Positions 20,598 through 33,690 of a stretch of DNA of 64,000 nt are shown one piece after another (positions within the stretch are counted from its first letter, which is position 1; the number at the start of each line of letters is the position of its first letter). The translations under genes and the position numbers were made by a program. The stretch comes from Otatea glauca. Its lineage: Eukaryota; Streptophyta; Magnoliopsida; Poales; Poaceae. The notes under the pieces are model-generated. The model did not search any database. It was not told where the DNA came from and saw only the letters and a program-made list of their open reading frames with translations. The stretch covers positions 10,207,278 through 10,271,277 of the forward strand of contig CM070720.1 in assembly GCA_036346275.1 (NCBI GenBank). The letters are read 5' to 3'.

Positions 20598-23560
20598 TGT
20601 TAGGACCGGATTTTCAAATCCGAACCCTCTATGTATAACCTGTGCTGGTCCGAAAAAAACTAGCATACACAGTGAAAACAGTGATGACAACACATCCATA
20701 TCATGAATCAAATAATATTAATTAAGAAAAAAGGTATTAGCCTTATGGCCAACCATTACAAATAAACAGCCTCATGTCTTGAGTTCAATAAAGTAGTAAC
20801 GGAAACGAAATAAACAGCAGCAGGATAAGCCCATCCTTTTGCCCAACAGGCAATCGACTGGGGTATGCGTCCTAGCAATCTAGATCGCCTTCGTCGTAAT
20901 CACAAGCAAAGAACTCGTAGTCACCTTCAGCTTCTTCACACTCCTCTGTGGAAAGTGGGGATGTTGCAAGGGTGAGCACAAAATGTACTCCGCAAGTCTT
21001 GGAAACATAATGCATGATAACTATAAGCATGGCTAAACAATTGAAGGCATAATATGGATCTTTTAGCATAAAGCAAAATTTAACTTTAAATACAACTAGT
21101 TATTTCACAAAGCATTATTGAATCAAAATGTAATAGAATAATAGTTGAATTTGATATGACAACTATAACAGATTCTATCTACCTGACTGGCTCCATCTGC
21201 CAAATCATAACCCGAGAGTTCAATCTACTCACGGATTCTCAAACCATCATTTTCATTTAAAACAAAACCATAAAATCTACAATGTGCAAGCGTACATTGC
21301 CTACCCTTGACCGTGGACATGGCTACTTAAATAGTTTTAACTCTGCAGAGTGTGTACAGCTTTACCCACAAGACATGATCATATCTTGTTGCCAAGCTAT
21401 TAACACACTTTCTTTGGTGTGCCAGCAAAGAGATCATGACAAGGCGTTAACAATGTACGACCCCACTATTAACCTCGCCCGCTAAGGTTTCACCGCTGAA
21501 GGGTTCAATCTGCCCAATCAGAAGCCCCCTCTTGCACATGCCTTCATCTAGCACCCACCAATTGGCGAAGCTAATAACGAGACACACAAATTAATTAGCC
21601 AGGTCATACCCATATAGACTTATGATTGTGCGGTAGTGCTCGGTCCATGATAACACAAGCTTCGGTCCTTAATTAACTAGGGTGGAACATTCTCTTTCAA
21701 GGTCTCGTGCTTCCTGCACCCGCCAAACATCCATCCACCCTGGTCTAAACCATTTTTCCTCTTTATTTAATTTAAATAACAGCAGCCGCACCAATTGCCG
21801 TAACATCACAAATAAGTTTAAACAATGTTTGAAATGATTCCCATAATAGCATAATACTGAAACGTTTAAGCTGGACTAAGCAATTCTATCATCCCATGCA
21901 ACTCTATTGGTTATCACCAGATAAAACAAGCAATAACATCTAGCGTGAAAAAGGTTCGACATAATCAATGCCAACGAGGGTATAACAAATTCTGGTATTT
22001 AACTAGACTTAAAGACGGAATTTAAAGTAAATTGCGTAAAAGTAAGCATGCATAATTTAAAATAACATAAGAATTTTATAAATTTTAGGATCAACATGGT
22101 CAAGGAAAACTTGCCTTCGTTGCCTCCTGCTGGTTCTACCTCCGACTGTTGATTCGACTGAGCTTCGACTGTGTCGTCTACACGTGAAACGAGAACAAAT
22201 AAATAAAATAAATTCTAAAAATTCAAAAATTAAAAATAATGGTACTGAAAGGTATATATTGAATTTATATGAATTTAAAATTTTGAATCACTGGAATCGG
22301 AGCTCGAACGAAGGAGAACGGGCTCCTCAAAGATTCTCAAATCAAAAATTCAAAAAAAACAAAAGGGGTGACACGTGGCATGACGTGATTAGTTGGATTT
22401 TCTGGAAAAAGAGAAAATGGAAAAAGGAACGCCAGCTAACACATGGGGCCCACATGTCAGCAACACAGTCCATGATGAACCGGGCTCACTGAAAGAAGCT
22501 AGGGCTAACGTGGCGGGGTTTGCCGAGGTGGAGGCGACACGCGACGCTAGGGCTGATGTGGCATGCCACATGGACGTGACGCGGTTGCCACATGGTCATT
22601 GATGTGGCGAGATCGATGCGGAGGTGCGGCCGACGTGGATCGGACGGCTGTTGTGCGGCGGGATGGCGGCAGCAAGCACGATGATGGCGCCTCGCCGGTC
22701 ATGGGGAAGACGACTATCACAGTGGTGTTTCTTCGCAGGATTCGATGTGGGTTTGTGCGGATCTACAAGAGCGCGTCGCGACAATCTCAACAACGGCAAC
22801 GGCGACCACGAAAACTCACTGAAGGCGGCGAACGGCGCAGAAGAAGACAACGACGGCTTGCGAACTTCGATAAGCAATCAATGTGCAACGACGACGATTC
22901 GGACGGCACGTCCGAGGTGCTGGCCAAAAGAGGCGGTGCAGCAAGAGGGAATCAATGCAGGGGGTCGAGGCCTTAGATAGCACTCTCGACGTTCGAGTTC
23001 GACGCAAGATTGGCGGCGGCGGTTGCGGGATTTGGGTGGCGACGGCGGGCGAGCTCGGCCTGGATACGTGGCGACATCGCGACCGCCCACGTGGCTTCGA
23101 TCGAATGGCTCACACGCGTGTGGGCACGCGGGCAAATCTTGGACACTAGATCAAGATCTAACGCCCATGGCGCTAGGGTTTTGGGCGGCGGTGGACTGGG
23201 CCTGGAAAGCTGCGTCGGATTGGTCTAAGTGGGACAAAAAAGAGCCATGCCGGTCGGTGGGGAAAAAGAAAGTGGACCAGACCAAGCGAAAGAAACGGCC
23301 CGTGTGGAAAAATAGGAATAAAAAGGTTTTTTCAAATTAAGAAATTCTAGAAAAATGAAAAAGGGTCGAAATAAATAGCAAACAAAATAGGAAAAATTCC
23401 AAAAAATTATCAAAAATAATTTTAAGAATTTGAAACCCAAATAAATTATTTTGAACTCATTTTAACTTGTAATTTTGATTCAAATGATTTGCTTGCACTA
23501 AAAGGAATTTTTTAAAATTCTCCAAAAATTTTAGAAAATGCTCAAAAATTGAATGTTACA
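20598..23560 (-). repeat. Solo Tekay-type LTR, minus strand (2,963 bp)
   Basis: The inverted end TGTTAGGACCGG starts at 20598 and the inverted start GAATGTTACA ends at 23560. Both termini are present with no internal region, so it is a solo LTR left by LTR-LTR recombination. Flanking bases ATCGA (left) and GTCGA (right) match at four of five positions, fitting a mutated target duplication. The LTR-end hairpin is at 20632-20669. Frames in 22389-23340 are shadows of the GC-rich core. Confidence 0.78.
20632..20669 (-). other. LTR-end stem-loop with compensated stem
   Basis: On the minus strand TGTAT pairs with ATACA and TGCTAG with CCAGCA (one A-C mismatch). Other copies have TGTGT/ACACA and CACTAG/CTAGTG. 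Both sides of the stem changed together. Confidence 0.45.
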
Positions 23561-26072
23561 GTCGACTAGCCACCCTAGTACCTCTACCTCTCCATCACTA
23601 TCAGACCACCTAGTATGCTGCTGGTAATCTCTAGATGCTAGAGCACTTGTTAGATTTGGAAGGATAGCAACAAAGCCAAGGTTTCATGTTGCCATGGCAC
23701 TACCACGGGAATGGATGACAATTGCTCTGGTGACCATTGGTCCTTGTCCTTGCCACCATATGTAACATCCCGATGTTTGGTTTATTTGAATTTAATATGG
23801 ATTTTATGGTTTTTTTGAATTTATTGGATTTTATTTGAATTTATTGAATATTCATGAATTTTGCCTTTTGAGAAAAATATTTAAATATGAAGAAAGCTTA
23901 AATAATGTTTTGCTAAAAATATTTTATTCGACTTCCAAATGTCTTAAAATTTTCCAGAATTTTTTTGATATCTTTGCTATTTCATTTGGCTTAAGTTTAT
24001 TTTCTAGAATTATTTTAAAAGGAAAACTTGGGAAAATACTTGAACAGAGCTTGGGCCGAAAGACCTATAGGCTCAACCCAAATTTCCATGAAGGCCCGGC
24101 CCAAGTTGATAATAGCTGGTCCAAAAGCCACTTGACCCAAATGATCTCGGTTGTTAGATGAGAGTGCAATGCGGTCAGGATCGAACCACGTCCATTGTGC
24201 TGTGCCATTGATCTCGCCACACGTCCATCTCTAGATCTTCATGTCAGTTCTGACCCCAAAGCTTGTCCCCGTAGCCGCCATGGACTCTAGGGTTTATCTT
24301 GTGCACAGTGTGGACATTGGGGCTTTTATAAGGAGCGCACCAGGTGCGCAATACCCTCATCAGTCCAAACCCCAAATCAATTTTGAGGATTAGTTCCCTA
24401 TCTCACCGGATTTTGACTATTTCACCGAGAGCCATCGCAACAAAGTTTTCCTCTATTTGTCCTCCCTGGTGATCCTCGAGGTTGAAGCTAGGTACCGGCG
24501 TGATAGGCTCGTCAAGGTGGAGCTCGTGCGCATGCTGGATCTGCCGGAAGATCGCCGTAGCTCCTTGAAGCCAGGAGCCCAACCGCCGTTGTCAAAAGAA
24601 TCCTCATCTCTGTTGTTCTGGTGAGCCAGGAGGGAATAGATTGCACTATCGTAACCGCGTCAGTGAAATCTGCTCGTAGGTGGTCTTTTTCCTCGCCGCC
24701 GGTGGCCTTAGGTCTCTGCACCTCCATCACTAACGTGGCTGGCTTTGAGTTTGCCATGTGGCGCCATGTCATCTGCTAGGTCAATGCCAGATGGGTTTTT
24801 CCTTTGATGTGGTCTTGCATGGCAGTTCGGTGGCCGTTGTGTATAAAAATAATCCAATTAATTCTGTATTTTTTAATTTTTTGATTTTTATGATTTTTTA
24901 ATCTTTTGAGAGGAGGTTCTATCTCATACAAGCTCTAATTGAGACGATTCAAATTTATAAAAATTTGTAAAATTGAGATCTATTTAGTGGTGAATTTTAT
25001 TTGATTTTTAAAGACTGTTTGCTCTCTATTTTGGTGTTTATTTGGTGTTTTGTCTCGATACACGTAGACGTTGAACTGCTCGGAGCGTCCGAGGAGGAAT
25101 CGTTGACTCAGGATCAGGATCTAGAGCAAGAACAAGATCTTTTCTAAAGGCAGTTGTGCTTTGATCATGTTGAATCCCAATTTACAAAATTGCTATATTG
25201 TTTTACTTTATGCTTGATATTTTTTGTGTATAACTGTTTCAAAATAGTTTGGGATCTAGTTAATCTACCTAATTGAACTATACCCTACCTTTTCATTTGT
25301 ATCCCAGATTAATTGTCACCCTAGATTGGTTCATTATTAGTTAATTAATATTAGTAATCAACATGGGTTGGTTAGACTGTGTTAGTATGCTTAGCCATGC
25401 CAATAACATGAGATATCAATTTAATCTTGATTAATTGAATATGGAACATGTTTATAGAATTGGTGTGTCAGTTGTTATCATACAATGATGTTGAGTTGTA
25501 GTGATGAGGTCACGCAACGATGTTGACTTGTTGATAGCATATGGTGCTTGGTAAACAACTAGGGTGGTAATCATTTAGATTGAGGTAAGTGGCAAGGAGA
25601 AGTGTGCCAAGGTGAACCAAAAGGGCAGAGGGTTTGAGAAAGTCTTGCCCTAGTCATCTTAAGGACTTAACCTTGCAAGCATTTGAATTGAGTCAAACAT
25701 GCAACCACATATTTGGAATGGGATGGACCTAGTAAATTAATTTGCAATGTCTTAGCTTTGGTACTACCAGTGGGGGTGTGAGTTCCGACTGTAAGGTGAA
25801 CTCACATGGTGCAAGAGAGGGACCCTGAGTGTGGTAACCAGTCCCTCTAGTGTTGAAACCTTAGTGGGTAGTACTGGGTTAAGACAGAGTATTGTAAAGG
25901 CTTTGTCATGATTTCTTTGCCGGCACACCAAAGGAAGTGTGCTAATGGGCAGGCAAAAGGAGATTATCATGTCGTGTGGCTAAAGCGCATAACCTCTACA
26001 GAGTGTAAAATCTATTAAGATAGTGGTGCTCGCTGTATTGAGCAATACTTAGGGATTATAGTCAAGGGTTAG

Positions 26073-26709
26073 TGTCGAATATCTAAATATGGGGTATGAG
26101 CACGTGCAGGAATACGCGAAGGATATTTCCTAACGACGTACAGAGATTTTGGATATCACGGGCCCGATCCTACAGGATAAGATACACGCGCAGGAGATAT
26201 TTCCACACTAGGAAAGACTTGATCGCTTTTCCATTACGAGGAAACTGACTCGAGTACGCCTAGTATCCAAGGAAGTTTTGATACGCTGCGAAGATCACGA
26301 GACGATGGATTCCTCATCGGCTATGATCCGGTACTCCAAACCGACTACGACTTGACTTCGGGCAAGGCTACCTCACTATATAAGGCCGAGGGGCAAGTAT
26401 CCTCAAGGGGAGATGAAAGACTTCCAAAGGAGAAGACCTTTGGCGAAAAGCACCTAGGAGCTAGCAAACTACGCTTCATCAACTTCCAACCCTAGCTTAG
26501 CCTTAGCCTAAGTTCAATCTTCCTTGTAACTAGGGCTTGCTCTGTATTCCATACTCTATATACACATATCATCCACATAGGACTAAGCGTGTTACTCCGC
26601 CAGGGGGCCTGAACCTGTCTACATCGTGCGCCTCTGATTTTGTGCTTGACTTTGCTAACCCGAAGGTACTCGAAGTTATAAGCTTATTGTCGATTTCTAA
26701 CCTTCGACA
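26073..26709 (+). repeat. 5' LTR of the Retand/Tat element (637 bp)
   Basis: It starts TGTCGAATATC and ends CCTTCGACA. A TATA box, ACTATATAAGG, is at 26375-26385, followed about 25 bases later by the likely transcription start area. GTTAG precedes it. Confidence 0.9.
26375..26385 (+). promoter_or_regulatory. TATA box of the Retand/Tat LTR
   Basis: ACTATATAAGG is a near-consensus plant TATA box. It is preserved in the 3' LTR at 41474-41483. Confidence 0.65.
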
Positions 26710-26711
26710 GT

Positions 26712-26729
26712 TGGCGCGCTAGGTAGGGG
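26712..26729 (+). other. Primer-binding site of the Retand/Tat element
   Basis: TGGCGCGCTAGGTAGGGG lies two bases after the LTR end. It has the form of TGGCGC-type sites used by grass Tat elements. I do not assign the tRNA. Confidence 0.7.
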
Positions 26730-26755
26730 CCTTCAACTATTTTTGCAGATCTAGC

Positions 26756-28957
26756 ATGTCTTCAGTGCGCACTCACATCGGTTTTTTCGGCGACTACCTA
26801 TGCGATAATTTTTGCTAGATCACCGCCATCGACCAAGCACCTGCGATCGGATCTGAGATCACCTTTGGAACCATGCTCTATCGATAGGGATCGGGAGAAG
26901 ATCTAGTGCACATCGGCTTCACTGAGTCCTGCTCTTCAGATCCATGCCAAGAGGTAGGTTTCATCGGCTCTAACCAGATGGAGCCCAATGTCCTCATGTG
27001 CATCGACACGGAGAGTGAAGGCGAAAGCGACGGCCACAACAGCCACGGTAGCAACACGATAGATCGATGCATGTTCATGACCGAAGCCAACAATGGTGCT
27101 ACTGCCGGTAGTTCCCAAGAAAGGAACCCAGGGGCAGATGCCGCAGAAGGTTAGGGATGCCAGATCCCCCCGTGCACGCCTCAAGATCCTGCAAACGCTG
27201 TTGCTCCCAATACCACAGATCATCAGCGTGATCTAGCAGCCGCGGGCATAGCCGGGATCGTGGCCAATCTGTCGAGGCAACTTGATCTCAATAATGCAAC
27301 GACGCCCCACCCGTGGTTGTGGGATCCTAAGGGACAGCAAATCCCACAACAGCATGACCACAACGGCGGACCCGACTGCATTCCAGGAGCAGCGTCCCAC
27401 TAGAGCCATAACAGTGACATCTTCAGCACCCTTGAGGCAAATGTCCAGTGCACTCACATGTTGCTAAAATCCCTTTCACCACTAGATTCGAGCAACCCGA
27501 TGACTCCAGTGTTTGACCAGATGAAGACGCTGCTCGATGCAGTGCAACCATAGACCGCTCGAGTAGCCAACTCGATACTTGGACACCCCAGCCAACAGGG
27601 TGCCTAGAGTCAGCGGTCGGGACCATCCCACCGCCATCGAGCAGTAGGATTGGCGGTGGCTAGCTCCAATCAACGCGCTTCTAGGTCCATTCGCACCAAC
27701 CCCCATCAGGGGCATCCTTAGGATCTTCGAGACCGTATTCCTCACGACCGACGAGATTTGCATGACGTCCTTCGAGATCGAAGGGAGGAACATGATCAGG
27801 AAGACCGCGAGCATAAGGAAAACAAGTCCCCACCTTCAAGGGGCCAATCTCTCGCGCGCGGGCCCGATGGGGCGAATCTTCGCCCTTGAGGGGCCACTCA
27901 CCTGTACGGCATAGACCCCCTCCTCAACAAGATCTATGGCAGGTGATCCCCGAGGATGTCGATGAAGGATGCAAGGCCTTCACCCCTGAGCTAGCGCAGT
28001 CAGGTGGTTGGATAAGTTCAAGCCAGGCCCCGTCGAGAAGTACTCGGGCAAAATCAACCATGTCGAGTGGCTGCAGATTTACACTATAGTCATGAGGGCT
28101 GCTGGGGAAATGAGAAGGTGATGGCCAATTACCTGCTCACCACCCTGGATGGTTCGGCGAGGTCGTGGTTGCTCAACCTTCCACCTCACTTGATATCTTC
28201 ATGTGCAGAGTTGCGGGCCCAATTCATCACCAATTTTCAAGGCACATATGAACTCACCGGAATGCACAACGACTTGCATCAGATGATACAAAAGCCAGGT
28301 GAGTCGTTGCGTGGCTTCATCAGATGCTTCCATGACAAGCGCAACTCGATTCCTGACATGTCAAACAATGCAGTCATAATGGCCTTCGAGAACGGTGTCA
28401 AGGATAGGGAGTTAAAAGGAAAGCTTGCCACTCGAAAGATCCGAACCACCAAGGAGCTCTTCGAGTTGGCAGATAAATACGCCATATGTGCCGAGGCTCA
28501 AGACCATCTCGACGACCCCAAATCTGGCGAAGACAAGTCTGAGTCGTCCAAGTAAGGGGTGAAGAGGAATAAAAACCGCGGGGAAAAGCGCAAAGGTGAC
28601 TCCACCATAGCCGTGGTCGAAAGGGGCAAGGCTGGCAACATTGGCGACAACAAGGGTCGAAGCCGTGGGGAAGCCAAATACTGCCCAGTCCATCACACGG
28701 ACAAACACGACTTCGACGAGTGCCATGTGATCAGCAAGAAGGTCCAGGAGAAATTCAAAGCTGCCCTCACCGAGCGCGGGGTCGAGCAAACCAATGAGAC
28801 GCCCCAGGACAACGAGCCCGAATACCGCGGGGCTGATCACAAACTAGCGTATATTTTCGGGGGATCTACCACGTATGAGTCATACAAAGCAGTCAAAAGG
28901 GAGGTCAACCTGGCAACACCAGCTCTCCTCAGATTGTCAAGTGGTCGAAATTACTGA
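26756..28957 (+). pseudogene. Retand/Tat gag, frameshifted
   Basis: A plausible start MSSVRTHIGF at 26756 is followed by a poorly conserved N-terminal region (26906-27154 open). The capsid-like Gag domain is clear from about 28000: SGKINHVEWLQIYT in one frame, then after a shift near 28080 NEKVMANYLLTTLDGSARSWL, PGESLRGFIRCFHDKRNSI and TTKELFELADKYAI (28067-28555). One TAA at 28553-28555 interrupts the frame. It continues at 28559 with a basic segment and a knuckle-like YCPVHHTDKHDFDEC. Gag would form the particle; it is inactive here. Confidence 0.85.
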
Positions 28958-29049
28958 TCACCTTCGACCAGTCAGATCACCCAGCTATGGTACCATATCC
29001 GGGTCGATACCCCGTGGTGGTCGAGCCCACCATCATCAACGTTAAGGTC

Positions 29050-29740
29050 GCTTGAACCTTGATCGATGGAGGTAGTTCATTAAACCTAATCTTCGCGAAG
29101 ACACTGGAGAACATGGGGATTCCCCGGATAGAGATCAAAGCCGGAGCCAAGCCGTTCCATGGCATAACTCCGTGTTCGTCATTGACGCCCCTTGGCCACA
29201 TTGAGCTGCCTGTCACGTTTGGCACACAAGACAATTTTCACACCAAAAAGATCATCTTCGACGTGGCGGAATTTGAGACTACCTACAACATGATCCTAGG
29301 CCGCCCAATGCTAGCCAAGTTCATGGCCGTGGTGCACTACACGTATCAGATTGTCAAGTTGCTGGCGCCAAAAGGATTCCTTATAATCAAGGAGGACCAG
29401 CGCGCTGCGGTCCGGTGCGACAGGAAGAGCCTAGAGATGGCCGAGCATCTCTGCGAATCAGCAACCAGTGCCGACGATGAGGGAGATAAGTGCCAAAGGT
29501 CCAAGGGCATCGACAAGGCCTCTAGATCTAATAGTGCTGCCAAAGACTCAGTCAACAACGGCAAGAAGGATAAGAAGACCTATGGAGGTGTCAAGACAGT
29601 GCCCCTAGTCAAATCGGAACCTTCCAAGTTGGTCAAGGTAGGCACTAACCTTGATCCCAAATATGAACTCGAGCTTGTCACCTTTCTTCGGGCAAACTGC
29701 GATGTGTTTGCATGGCAACGTTCGACATGCCCGGGGTCCC
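29050..29740 (+). pseudogene. Retand/Tat aspartic protease and linker
   Basis: The frame opens after a premature TGA with TLIDGGSSLNLIF, the catalytic Asp-Gly-Gly-Ser motif of Tat proteases. KPFHGITP, LPVTFGTQDNF and YNMILGRPMLAKFMAVVHYTYQ follow. The remaining ~120 residues are a Lys/Ser-rich linker towards RT (TFLRANCDVFAW). The frame ends at 29749-29751 through a shift just before the RT start. Confidence 0.85.
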
Positions 29741-29749
29741 CAAGGAGGT

Positions 29750-30060
29750 GATCGAGCATCGACTAGCTATGGAACCTAGCGCTAGGCCTGTGGTGCAGAA
29801 GCAGTGAAGATTTGTGAAAGATAGGAAGCAGGCCATACAAGAGGAGGTCGGCAAACTCCTAAAGGCTGGCTTCATTCGAGAGGTCCGTCCCCCGATGTGG
29901 CTGGCGAACTCTATCCTCGTTACGAAATCAACAACAAGTGGAGGATGTGCGTCGACTACACTGACCTCAACAAGGCTTGTCCTAAATATCCTTTTCCTCT
30001 CCCCCGCATCGACCAGATAGTGGATTCTACTGTGGGCTGTGAGCTGCTAGAAAGTACCCC
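29750..30060 (+). pseudogene. Retand/Tat reverse transcriptase, N-terminal remnant
   Basis: Two frames cover the fingers region: AIQEEVGKLLKAGFIREV (29814-29930), then NNKWRMCVDYTDLNKACPKYPFPLPRIDQ (29897-30040). After GCELLE the family sequence stops. The palm with the YxDD site, the thumb and the connection are missing, and RT-linked sequence resumes only at 33853. Confidence 0.85.
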
Positions 30061-30129
30061 CTTTACTGCACGATCACTTGCCCGAGGGAAAACAATTCGT
30101 TCAACCAAGACCAATGGCAACCCTGCCGT

Positions 30130-31745
30130 GTTACAACAAATTTTACAATAGCGGCTATCGGCCACACTTCAATATCTCATTAAGTCAAGATTAACATTAT
30201 TCAACATGTGATATGAATCCCATCGTATAACTAAGCATGTCTAAGTATAGCTACGGTAACCCAGTGTTGGTAATATGACCATGTCTAACTAGTAATGTCC
30301 CAACCTAGAGTTAACAATAGGTACATGGTATTCCAATAATCAAGGCAGCATAATGTCAACGAGGTGTATAGCTACTCCCATGAAATAAGCATTGATACAC
30401 AAAATAGCATGCAATTGTATAAAAGCAAAGTACTTTTGTAAACATAGGATCAATATGGTCAAGGGCTACGACTTGCCTTGCTAATTTAGTGCTGAGTCTT
30501 GGTCTTCGAAGTCTCCGCTTGCTCCATTGAAATTAACGTCTACCGAAAAAGAAAGCAATAAAACCAAATAAATACCAAACAGAGATATAAACAAGCTCAA
30601 AATTGAAAATAAATGGCTCTGGAAGACAGAGCTTGATTTTAGAAAAATTTAAAAACTTGAATCGCCTCAATCGGAGTTCGTATGAGTGTGAACGGGCCTC
30701 TGAAAGATTTGAAAATAAATAAAATACAGGAAATCAGAAATTCATATTTAACAGAATTATTTTTCTAAAGGAAAACAGATTTATTGCGTCATTGCTGATG
30801 TCATCAGGAATTTGGTGGACTGGGTCTACGGTGGTGCTCTTGGCTCACAGTGCACCCAGTGCACGGATGACGTCATTGCTGACGCGACTAACGGGTGGCG
30901 CTGACCGGGCAACGCGGCTGAGCTGGCGAGGCACTCACGTGGAAGAGCCATGCGTCGTGCATCTGGCCGCAAGGCCAGATCGGATGGCAGCAAAACTTGG
31001 AGGCAGCTGAAGCAACGTGGCGCGATTCGAAGCGCTGGCGGGCGATCGGATGGCCAGGGTTCATCGGCGAAGAACGACAGCGGGGTGGTGGCACATCTCA
31101 CTAGCAATGAAGAAGACGATGAGGCTTCGGTGCTACAGCGACAGATGTAGCTCGGCTTTGCACAGATCTGGAAGAGGAGGTCACGAGCAACTCGGCGAGA
31201 CACGCATCTACGGCGGAGACACACAGGAGTGGCCAAACAACGGCGGGGAAGACTTCGGATGGCGGCGCAACTCCGGCGAGGAAGATCTCGGCGACGGAGG
31301 GCTCTCGGGCGATGGCGAAGGGGGCGACAGGTGCGGCGAAGCAAGAGGAGTCTCGGGAGGGGGTTGGCGGCACTTAAATAGCCCTCATGAGGCATGCGCG
31401 GCACGAAAGCCAAAAATGGTGCGAACGCGGTGGCTACGCGGAGAGGGTTTCGGGCGGCGGTGGCGACTGCATCCGGATTGCACACGTGGCTTGCATCGGA
31501 TGGCCGACGCAGTGCAGGCTGGCGGGCTGGTTGGGCCGAACGACGCGCGGGCAAAGCGGGCCGAGACGGGGAGAAGCGGAGCGGGCAGGGTGAGGAAGAG
31601 AAGTGGGCTGGAGAGGATTCGGCCTGAGAGTGATTTTCAAAATTAAAAACCTTTTTAGAATTAATATAATTCCAGAAATTCAAATAAAAGCAAATAAATT
31701 CAAATAAATAGCAAATAAATTCAGAAAAATCTCCAAAAATACTTT
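30130..31745 (-). repeat. Tekay LTR body, minus strand, lacking its 3' terminus
   Basis: Sequence types of the LTR appear inverted: the AAATTAACGTCTACC block (30530), the AT-rich stretch, a TGACGTCA site (30868-30875), the GC-rich core with inverted TATA-like box (31371-31384), then the AT-rich U3 start. It breaks at AATACTTTGAA (31738-31748) into pol sequence. Long frames here (30826-31683) are shadows. Confidence 0.75.
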
Positions 31746-32212
31746 GAATGGTCCAACATATCTAGGGGCAAGCTTTCCTTTTACTTAAAATCTCTTAACT
31801 CTTTTGAGAGGTGTGACTCTAAGATACACATAATCATTGGGCTCAAAACTCAAATCTCGGCGACGATTATCTGCATAACTCTTTTGCCAGTTTTGAGCTA
31901 TCTTCAATCTGTCTCGAATTAATTGGACTTGTTCTTCGACTTATTGCAATATGGCAGGGCCAAACAATTGTCTTTCTCTTGACTCCTTCCAGTTGAGAGG
32001 GGTTCTGCACTTTCTTCCGTATAAGGCTTCAAATAGAGACATTTGCAGATTGGCTTGATATCTTTAGTTTGATGAATAGTTTAATCAAATTAAATCCTTT
32101 CATTAATGGAATATCAAATTATGCCTGGATTAATTCAGGGAAATTGCAAATGGTTCTTTTTCAAATTCAAACATTCCAAAACTCAAATTTTGGGATGTTA
32201 CAAACCTCCCCC

Positions 32213-32866
32213 TTAAATGGAATCTCGACCCCGAGATTCAGGTTGGATAGAGAATAGGTAGGGAAACTCAGACTTCAAATCCTCTTCTCGCTCCCAAGTG
32301 GCTTCCTCTTCTGAATGGTTGCTCCACTGGACTTTGCAAAAACGGATGATCTTGCTTCTTCTGATACGCTCTGTTATATCCAAAATCTTCACGGGTTGCT
32401 CCTTATAGGTAAGGTCCTCTTGCATGTCAATAGCTTCCAATGGCATCTGTTCCTCTCGCACACGCAGGCACTTCTTCAACTGCGATACATGGAACACATC
32501 ATGGATTCCCGCAAAAGACTGAGGCAACTCAAGCTTGTAGGCAACCTCTCCTCTTCGTTCCAATACTTTGAACGGTCCAACATATCTAGGAGCAAGATTT
32601 CCTTTTACTTGAAATCTCTTAACTCCTTTGAGAGGGGTAACTCTGAGATACACATAATCATTGGGCTCAAAACTCAAATCTCGGTGACAATTATCTGCAT
32701 AACTCTTTTGCCTGCCTTGAGCTATCTTCAATCTGTCTCGAATTAATTGGACTTGTTCTTCGGCTTCTTGCAATATGGCAGGGTCAAACAATTGTCTTTC
32801 TCCTGACTCCTTCCAGTTGAGAGGGGTTCTGCACTTTCTTCTGTAAAAGGCTTCAAATGGAGACAT
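32213..32866 (-). pseudogene. Integrase C-terminus and chromodomain, tandem copy 2
   Basis: This 217-codon minus frame starts MSPFEAFYRRKCRTPLNW. It covers the end of integrase (SYADNCHRDLSFEPNDYVYLR, IHDVFHVSQLKKCL) and a good chromodomain (EQPVKILDITERI to ATWEREEDLKSEFPYLF). The catalytic core is absent, so it is a fragment. It is the least damaged of the three tandem copies. Confidence 0.85.
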
Positions 32867-33147
32867 TTGCAGACTGGCTTGATATCTTTAGATTGATGAA
32901 TAGTTTAATCAAATTAAATCCTTTCATTAATGTAATATCAAATTAAGCTTGGATTAATTCAGGAAAATTACAAATGGTTCGTTTTCAAATTCAAACATTC
33001 CAAAACTCAAATTTTGGGATGTTACAAACCTCCCCCTTAAATGGAATCTCGACCCCGAGATTCAGGTTGGATAGAGAATAGGTGGGGAAACTCAGACTTC
33101 AAATCCTCTTCTCGCTACCAAGTGGCTTCCTCTTTTGAATGATTTCT

Positions 33148-33690
33148 CTACTGGACTTTGCAAAAACGGATGATCTTTCTTCTTGTGATACGCTCTGTTA
33201 TATCCAAAATCTTCACGAGTTGCTCATTATAGGTAAGGTCCTCTTGCAAGTCAATAGCTTCCAATGACATTTGTTCCTCTCGCACACGCAAGCACTTCTT
33301 CAAATGCGATACATGGAACACATCATGGATTCCCGCAAAAGACTGAGGCAACTCAAACTTGTAGGCAACCTCTCCTCTTCGTTCTAATACTTTGAACGGT
33401 CCAACATATCTAGGTGCAAGCTTTCCTTTTACTTGAAATCTTTTAACTCCATTGAGAGGGGTGACTCTGAGATACACATAATCATTGGGCTCAAAACTCA
33501 AATCTTGGCGATGATTATCTGCATAACTCTTTTGCCTGCTTTGAGCTATCTTCAATCTGTCTCGAATTAATTGGACTTGTTCTTCGGCTTCTTGCAATAT
33601 CATAGGGCCAAACAATTGTCTTTCTCCTGACTCCTTCCAGTTGAGAGGGGTTCTGCACTTTCTTCCGTATATGCCTTCGAATGGAGACAT
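33148..33690 (-). pseudogene. Integrase C-terminus and chromodomain, tandem copy 3
   Basis: The 180-codon minus frame MSPFEGIYGRKCRTPLNW to RKIIRFCKVQ is nearly the same protein as copy 2. A frame change at the chromodomain end (about 33150) removes ATWEREEDL. It lies in the unit nearest the intact LTR terminus. Confidence 0.85.

Noticed and set aside
30117..30129. TGTTACA near 30124 as a possible second LTR terminus
   Set aside because: Not preceded by the LTR-specific GGGA and not followed by a purine tract or known LTR flank; likely chance.
30826..31683. 285-codon minus-strand Arg/Ala/Pro-rich frame
   Set aside because: Shadow of the GC-rich LTR core; similar Arg/Ala-rich frames appear in other LTR cores without sequence conservation.
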